A DNA stretch of 11,888 nt from JAJVID01 sp035275805 (lineage in GTDB: Bacteria; Acidobacteriota; Blastocatellia; RBC074): the NCBI GenBank assembly GCA_035275805.1, contig DATEMG010000091.1:1-11888 (forward strand), in the 5' to 3' direction. The notes beneath the pieces are model-generated. The model saw only the letters and a program-made list of their open reading frames with translations. It was not told where the DNA came from and did not search any database. This document shows, piece after piece, positions 8,875 through 11,888 of this stretch. The translations under genes and the position numbers were made by a program. Every line of letters starts with the position of its first letter. Position 1 is the stretch's first letter.

Positions 8875-9089
8875 ATAACGGCGACTGTCGGCCAGGCGAC
8901 ACAGATCGTCAGTTCTAGCCGCACGCTGCTCGCCTATTTCACCAACGCGCCTGCGAAGCCGGCGCCTCTCGGCGTCAATCAAACGCTCACGCTCGACTTC
9001 ACCGTTCAATTCACCGGCTTCGACACCGCGGCGGCGGTCGGCGCAAACACCTTCGTGGTCGGCCGACTACGTTCCGTGGCCAACCCCGA
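8875..9089 (+). pseudogene. Orphan fragment of the beta-rich domain (third copy)
   Basis: This stretch matches 6266-6480, inside beta-rich domain B of the giant gene, at a constant offset of 2609 nt with no gaps. My hand count is about 27 mismatches in 212 positions (about 87% identity). It still reads as protein in its own frame (ATVGQATQIVSSSRTL, then LTLDFTVQFTGFDTAA), but that frame differs from the frame of the giant gene. It begins within a few bases of the giant gene's stop codon and breaks off abruptly at 9089, after the codons for SVANPE. Only about 70 residues of a roughly 270-residue domain remain, with no credible start or RBS. It is read as a relic of a deleted paralogous gene, or of a partial duplication, rather than an expressed gene. 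Confidence 0.8.
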
Positions 9090-9341
9090 ATTGCTTTCTA
9101 TTCTATTGTCCAACATATCCAATCTCCTTTGTCTGTGGTCTCCGCTATGGAGGCCGGAGTAAACGATGCGCCAAAATTAGCGATCCTACCAATTAAGTAG
9201 GTTAAGGCCTTGGGAAGTTACAAGAAAAAACGCCGAAATGGAAAATCGGGCGCCGGACCTGCGCAGCGGTCAACGAAGCGCTTCTCGGTTTACCGAAAGC
9301 CGTGTCCTGAAGATCGCTGACGATATCAGACTTCGTAAGCG

Positions 9342-9448
9342 CAGCCCCGGCGGGCAACCTGTTTATAGATTTGGTTCGGTCGAAAGCTTTCAGCCCCGGC
9401 GGGGCGGCATCTACACAGGCTGATGCCGCTCCTGGTGGAGACTGAAGG
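9342..9448. repeat. REP-like GC-rich palindromic element (one partial plus one full unit)
   Basis: The 13-mer CAGCCCCGGCGGG occurs at 9342-9354 and again at 9391-9403. The second copy starts a large imperfect hairpin: left arm 9387-9411, loop 9412-9421, right arm 9422-9448. The innermost 8 bp (GCGGCATC/GATGCCGC) are perfect and the outer arms pair with mismatches and a 2-nt bulge. A perfect 10-bp palindrome GAAAGCTTTC lies at 9382-9391 on its left edge. A run of five T (9451-9455) follows the hairpin directly, so on the plus strand it could also slow or stop transcription. The layout resembles intergenic REP/BIME elements; assignment to a genome-wide family is inference. Confidence 0.6.
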
Positions 9449-9484
9449 CCTTTTTGCTGCGATTCCTTTTCGAGGCTCAATTTG

Positions 9485-9532
9485 GTTTAGATTTTCTAGA
9501 TGGCGCAACGATTCAGTTTCGTTTAGATTTTC
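9485..9532 (+). repeat. 12-bp direct repeat upstream of higB
   Basis: GTTTAGATTTTC is present at 9485-9496 and again at 9521-9532, 36 bp apart start to start. It lies in the AT-rich stretch 60-110 bp before the higB start. It could be a regulator site or a chance/duplication product; nothing in the sequence decides. Confidence 0.4.
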
Positions 9533-9561
9533 GGTGACGCGGTTCGGCACTTTGACTTTTC

Positions 9562-9578
9562 TTTCCCATTTTGGGAAA
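9562..9578. promoter_or_regulatory. Candidate HigA operator / higBA promoter region
   Basis: TTTCCCATTTTGGGAAA is a perfect inverted repeat with 7-bp arms and a 3-nt spacer, ending 14 bp before the higB ATG. A TTGACT (-35-like, 4 of 6 to consensus) lies at 9552-9557, so the palindrome falls in the spacer to the expected -10 position (about 9575-9580, GAAACT, weak). HigA-type antitoxins repress their own operon by binding palindromes at the promoter. The position and symmetry fit that role; binding itself is inferred. Confidence 0.5.
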
Positions 9579-9592
9579 CTCCATGCTGAATC

Positions 9593-9886
9593 ATGAATGT
9601 CATCAGTCAACAAGCTCTGCGCGAATTTTGGCGACAGCATCTGGACGCCGAAGTGCCGCTGAAGAGTTGGTACCGTATTTGCCGGAAAGCGCGCTGGCGC
9701 AACCTTGATGATGTCCAGGATATCTATCCGCACGCGGACGTTTATGGCGCGTGCACGGTTTTCAATATTGGCGGTAACAAATACAGGCTGGTTGTGAAGA
9801 TCAATTATGCTGGCCAAGCGATATACATCAAGCATGTCCTGACCCACGCCGAGTACGACCGCGAAAGGTGGAAGAATGACTGCTAA
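9593..9886 (+). CDS. higB: HigB-family toxin (mRNA interferase), type II toxin-antitoxin
   Basis: 97 residues, the usual size for the HigB toxin family of the E. coli HigB (YgjN) type with a RelE-like fold. Members cleave mRNA in a translation-dependent way and are neutralised by HigA. Diagnostic features seen: N-terminal VISQQALREFW, a central KARWRNLDD segment followed by PHADV, the hallmark VFNIGGNKYRLV at residues 56-67, and the C-terminal LTHAEYDRERWK at residues 83-94. No truncation is visible. The ATG at 9593 is the only sensible start because family homology begins at the first residues; no strong Shine-Dalgarno precedes it. The 3' end overlaps higA by 11 nt, giving a tightly coupled toxin-first operon. 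A candidate operator lies just upstream. Confidence 0.92.
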   Translation: MNVISQQALREFWRQHLDAEVPLKSWYRICRKARWRNLDDVQDIYPHADVYGACTVFNIGGNKYRLVVKINYAGQAIYIKHVLTHAEYDRERWKNDC

Positions 9887-10274
9887 ATTCAGTCCGAAAA
9901 AATATGCCGACTTGCTCGTGACAGCGCTGCCTCAAGTTATTGAAAACGACGCCGAGCACAAGCGGATGCTCGCCATCGTCGAGCCGATGATGGGGCGGGA
10001 AGACCTGTCGCCCGAAGAAGCCAAACTGTTCGATCTGCTGGTGAGGCTGATCCGGGATTACGAAGATGAGCATTACCCGATCGAGCCTGCGGCGCCGCAT
10101 CAGGTTCTGCAACACCTGATGGAGGCGCGTGATTTACAACAGAAAGACCTGGTTCACTTGTTCGGGTCGGCGGGGCGCGCATCCGAAGCCATCAACGGAG
10201 TACGCGAAATCAGCAAAACCCAGGCGAAAGCGCTGGCCGAGTTCTTCCACGTCTCGCCTGAGTTGTTCATCTGA
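9876..10274 (+). CDS. higA: HigA-family antitoxin with C-terminal helix-turn-helix
   Basis: 132 residues, close to E. coli HigA (about 138). The N-terminal half (1-70) is helical and acidic (for example LSPEEAKLFDLLVRLIRDYEDEH) and is expected to wrap the toxin. Residues 75-132 form an HTH: helix 2 near QQKDLVHLFG (88-97), recognition helix near GRASEAINGVR (100-110), then SKTQAKALAEFF. The C-terminal HVSPELFI matches the conserved end of this HigA type. The ATG at 9876 lies inside the higB end (11-nt overlap), with purine-rich AAAGG/GGAAG just before it, so translation is probably coupled. It should neutralise HigB by direct binding and repress the operon, probably at 9562-9578. Confidence 0.92.
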   Translation: MTAKFSPKKYADLLVTALPQVIENDAEHKRMLAIVEPMMGREDLSPEEAKLFDLLVRLIRDYEDEHYPIEPAAPHQVLQHLMEARDLQQKDLVHLFGSAGRASEAINGVREISKTQAKALAEFFHVSPELFI

Positions 10275-10301
10275 AAACAGTACGTCGCAGCGCAAAAAAT
10301 A

Positions 10302-10330
10302 TTGCCTATCACGATCTCCCGTGTTCTAAT
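10302..10330 (+). promoter_or_regulatory. Candidate sigma-70-type promoter for the first GH19 gene
   Basis: TTGCCT (10302-10307, 4/6 to TTGACA) and TCTAAT (10325-10330, 5/6 to TATAAT) are separated by 17 nt. Transcription would start near 10337, leaving about 110 nt of leader before the gene at 10448. That leader can pair AAGGCC (10374-10379) with GGCCTT (10421-10426) just before the ribosome site. Found by eye; unsupported by expression data. Confidence 0.35.
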
Positions 10331-10431
10331 TGTTCCGCATTTCGAGATTTACAGTCGAATTGATTGATCGGCCAAGGCCATATCCAGCAACCAAAGCCGG
10401 GGTATTCTCAATCCGCCCCTGGCCTTCATTT

Positions 10432-10437
10432 AGGAGG
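10432..10437 (+). promoter_or_regulatory. Ribosome binding site of GH19 copy 1
   Basis: Perfect AGGAGG, 10 nt before the ATG at 10448. It decides the start against the in-frame TTG at 10364. Confidence 0.7.
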
Positions 10438-10447
10438 AACATCAGTC

Positions 10448-11008
10448 ATGCTTACCGACAGCGCCTTAAAACAGATCATGCCGACGTTGCCAGAGGCTAA
10501 GCGCCAGCTTTACCTGCCCTTCATAAACAAGGTCATGGAAATTTACGAGATTAACACCACGTTGCGGGCGTCCGCCTTCCTGGCTCAGATCGCCCACGAA
10601 TCGGGCGAACTGAGGTTTATGGAGGAGATTTGGGGGCCAACGGCGCAGCAGAAGAAATACGAACCTCCGAGCGAGCTGGCGAAAAGGCTCGGCAACACCC
10701 AACCGGGCGACGGCAAACGATACAAAGGGCGCGGCCCCATCCAGATCACCGGCCGCGACAATTACAGGAGGTACGGCGAGATGCTCGGCGTCGATTTGGA
10801 GGAAAATCCCGAACTGGCGGCGACTCCGCAATACGCGTTCTCCACGGCTGGCCTCTTCTGGAAAACGAAGGGGTTGAATGAACTGGCCGATGTTCAGGAT
10901 TTCATCACCATCACCAAACGGATCAACGGTGGGACGACGGGGTTGAAGGATCGCCAGAAGTATTACGAGATCGCCATGAATGCGCTGGAAGTCGAAGAAT
11001 TGGTATAA
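10448..11008 (+). CDS. GH19 chitinase/endolysin-like protein, copy 1
   Basis: 186 residues forming a single compact GH19 (lysozyme-superfamily) domain. GH19 enzymes cut beta-1,4 links in chitin or, in phage-type endolysins, peptidoglycan. Seen: AQIAHES with the catalytic Glu at 51, MEEIWGPT (58-65) with a possible second acidic residue at 59/60, KKYEPP, the family signature RYKGRGPIQITGR (91-103), AFSTAGLFW and KRINGG (157-162). No signal peptide or membrane segment is visible, so it is cytoplasmic unless released by lysis or a dedicated exporter. The start at 10448 is chosen because AGGAGG lies at 10432-10437, 10 nt upstream, and because copy 2 begins with the same MLT; a longer TTG start (10364) lacks both. 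The gene stands 173 nt after higA, probably with its own promoter. Chitin versus peptidoglycan as substrate cannot be told from sequence. Confidence 0.88.
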   Translation: MLTDSALKQIMPTLPEAKRQLYLPFINKVMEIYEINTTLRASAFLAQIAHESGELRFMEEIWGPTAQQKKYEPPSELAKRLGNTQPGDGKRYKGRGPIQITGRDNYRRYGEMLGVDLEENPELAATPQYAFSTAGLFWKTKGLNELADVQDFITITKRINGGTTGLKDRQKYYEIAMNALEVEELV

Positions 11009-11009
11009 T
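11001..11009 (+). promoter_or_regulatory. Extended -10 candidate promoter for GH19 copy 2
   Basis: TGGTATAAT is a perfect TGnTATAAT extended -10 overlapping the stop codon of copy 1. No good -35 is present at 16-18 nt, which extended -10 promoters do not strictly need. A transcript from it would start near 11016, about 73 nt before the copy 2 ATG, allowing separate control of the second gene. Confidence 0.35.
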
Positions 11010-11073
11010 CGCTCAGGGATTTTTGAACGCCGAACACGATATGAATTAGCGGCGACGTAGGCCGGTTGTGACC

Positions 11074-11080
11074 AAGGAGG
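11074..11080 (+). promoter_or_regulatory. Ribosome binding site of GH19 copy 2
   Basis: AAGGAGG, 8 nt before the ATG at 11089. It lies inside the longer reading frame that would start with GTG at 11068, so the ATG is preferred. Confidence 0.7.
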
Positions 11081-11088
11081 AATCGACG

Positions 11089-11853
11089 ATGCTTACTGAA
11101 AATGATCTGCAACAGATTATGCCGAGGTTGCCACAGGCGAAGCGCCAACTTTACCTCCCATTCATTAACAAGGTCATGGAGATCTACGAGATCGACACCC
11201 CGCTGCGGGCGTCCGCCTTCCTGGCCCAGATCGCCCACGAATCAGCCGAGTTGAAGTATATGGAGGAGATTTGGGGGCCTACGGCGCAGCAGAAGAAATA
11301 CGAGCCGCCTAACGACCTGGCAAAAAAGCTCGGCAACACCCAACCGGGCGACGGGTTCCGCTACCGTGGGCGCGGCCCCATCCAGATCACCGGCCGCGCC
11401 AATTACAAGAAATATGGAGACCTGCTCGGCGTCGATCTGATCGGCAATCCCGACCTGGCGGCGACTCCGCAATATGCGTTCTCCACGGCGGGCGTCTTCT
11501 GGAAGTTGAACGGATTGAACGAACTGGCCGACATTCAGGATTTCATTGCCATCACCAAACGGATCAACGGCGGATTGAACGGGTTGGCGGAGCGGCAGAA
11601 ATATTACGAAATCGCTAAAAACGTGCTGAGCTCCGAGGAAGCCGACGATTTCTCTTTCTCGACGCCGCTGGCGCCGCCGAGTGAGGACGCGGCAATAGAT
11701 GAGCAGGCCGTCTTGCCTCGAGGACAGGAATTCATTGAACCGGATCCCGCGGATCCTACAACCTTTACAAATTCCCAGGACGAAATGAACCCTACGGTTA
11801 AAAACAAATCCAGTCGCGGGCTGGGAAGCCGGTTAAGAAATTGGTTCCGGTAG
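11089..11853 (+). CDS. GH19 chitinase/endolysin-like protein, copy 2, with C-terminal tail
   Basis: 254 residues. Residues 1-180 are a GH19 domain with about 145 of 180 positions identical to copy 1, no gaps. All signatures are kept: AHES (Glu 51), MEEIWGPT, RYRGRGPIQITGR (91-103), AFSTAGVFW and KRINGG. Unlike copy 1 it continues for about 74 residues: first an acidic, Ser/Pro-rich linker (SSEEADDFSFSTPLAPPSED and on), then a basic end (KNKSSRGLGSRLRNWFR) that could form a short amphipathic helix. No signal peptide is visible. The start at 11089 is set by the RBS at 11074-11080 and alignment to copy 1. It lies 80 nt after copy 1 and could be co-transcribed or use its own promoter. The tail may target the enzyme to membrane, cell wall or a partner; that is inference. 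The substrate (chitin or peptidoglycan) is unresolved. Confidence 0.88.
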   Translation: MLTENDLQQIMPRLPQAKRQLYLPFINKVMEIYEIDTPLRASAFLAQIAHESAELKYMEEIWGPTAQQKKYEPPNDLAKKLGNTQPGDGFRYRGRGPIQITGRANYKKYGDLLGVDLIGNPDLAATPQYAFSTAGVFWKLNGLNELADIQDFIAITKRINGGLNGLAERQKYYEIAKNVLSSEEADDFSFSTPLAPPSEDAAIDEQAVLPRGQEFIEPDPADPTTFTNSQDEMNPTVKNKSSRGLGSRLRNWFR

Positions 11854-11857
11854 GTGG

Positions 11858-11877
11858 GGAATGCGGAATGCGGAATG
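11858..11877 (+). repeat. Heptamer tandem repeat downstream of GH19 copy 2
   Basis: GGAATGC is repeated at 11858-11864 and 11865-11871, followed by GGAATGA at 11872-11878, starting 5 nt after the stop codon. It may continue as a longer repeat beyond the window. No function is evident. Confidence 0.5.
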
Positions 11878-11888
11878 AAGAGGGTTGG

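Larger units (their letters stand above)
9090..9592. other. Gene-free spacer with repeats and the hig control region
   Basis: I see no credible gene on either strand across these ~500 bases. The short open frames here have no family resemblance and run through palindromic repeats. The left part (9090-9340) holds only weak hairpins, such as CCTAC/GTAGG at 9185-9201. The middle carries GC-rich REP-like palindromes (about 9342-9448). The right part is AT-richer and carries a 12-bp direct repeat and the inverted repeat before higB. No tRNA, CRISPR or transposase remnant was recognised. Confidence 0.6.

Noticed and set aside
8728..9162. Plus-strand frame of 144 codons spanning the stop of the giant gene
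   Set aside because: Its first part is an out-of-frame reading of the PL1 end and its middle is the domain relic. No start signal; treated as a pseudogene fragment (8875-9089) only.
9185..9201. CCTAC/GTAGG hairpin as a terminator
   Set aside because: Only 5 bp of stem, AT loop and no T-run after it.
9202..9480. Short frames on both strands over the REP-like region (92 codons minus, 61 codons plus)
   Set aside because: They run through palindromic repeats, have no RBS and show the Pro/Gly/Arg-rich translation typical of repeat DNA.
9326..9847. Minus-strand frame of 173 codons
   Set aside because: Overlaps the well-supported higB gene and the repeat region; no recognised domain.
10364..10447. 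N-terminal extension of GH19 copy 1 from a TTG start
   Set aside because: No RBS, no homology to copy 2 in this stretch, and a perfect AGGAGG lies before the ATG at 10448.
11068..11088. N-terminal extension of GH19 copy 2 from a GTG start
   Set aside because: The extension overlaps the ribosome site of the ATG at 11089, and copy 1 has no matching residues.

Overview
The window is GC-rich bacterial DNA with two different halves. The style of the first half suggests Verrucomicrobiota, perhaps an Opitutus-like lineage: a huge secreted-type protein built from many copies of an Ig-like module (xPxIxxQPxSQTV ... YQWxKNGxxIxGAT ... LTV) joined to pectin-degrading enzymes. Acidobacteriota or Planctomycetota cannot be excluded, because no phylogenetic marker gene is present.

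Positions 2-8869 hold one uninterrupted plus-strand reading frame of 2955 codons whose 5' end lies outside the window. It encodes a multi-enzyme pectinase: at least 12 Ig-like domains, two copies of a ~250-270 residue beta-rich domain, an SbsA/Big-type domain, a pectinesterase (CE8), a first PL1 pectate lyase, an InlB-B-repeat-like domain and a second PL1 pectate lyase ending flush with the C-terminus. The esterase would de-esterify homogalacturonan and the two lyases would cut the product, all on one chain. Directly after the stop lies an out-of-frame, ungapped ~215 nt relic (8875-9089) of a third copy of the beta-rich domain. It points to past rearrangement among the repeats.

Positions 9090-9592 carry no convincing gene. 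They hold REP-like GC-rich palindromes (about 9342-9448), a 12-bp direct repeat and a perfect 7-3-7 inverted repeat next to the next gene. Positions 9593-10274 encode a HigB/HigA toxin-antitoxin pair in the usual toxin-first order with an 11-nt overlap; the inverted repeat at 9562-9578 is a good candidate operator.

Positions 10448-11853 encode two tandem paralogues of a small GH19 (chitinase/endolysin-like) enzyme, about 81% identical over 180 residues. Neither has a visible signal peptide. The second carries an extra ~74-residue acidic, Pro-rich tail ending in a short basic amphipathic-looking segment. The window closes with a heptamer microsatellite. The second half (toxin-antitoxin pair, duplicated lysin-like genes, REP-like repeats) looks like an accessory region beside the pectinase gene.
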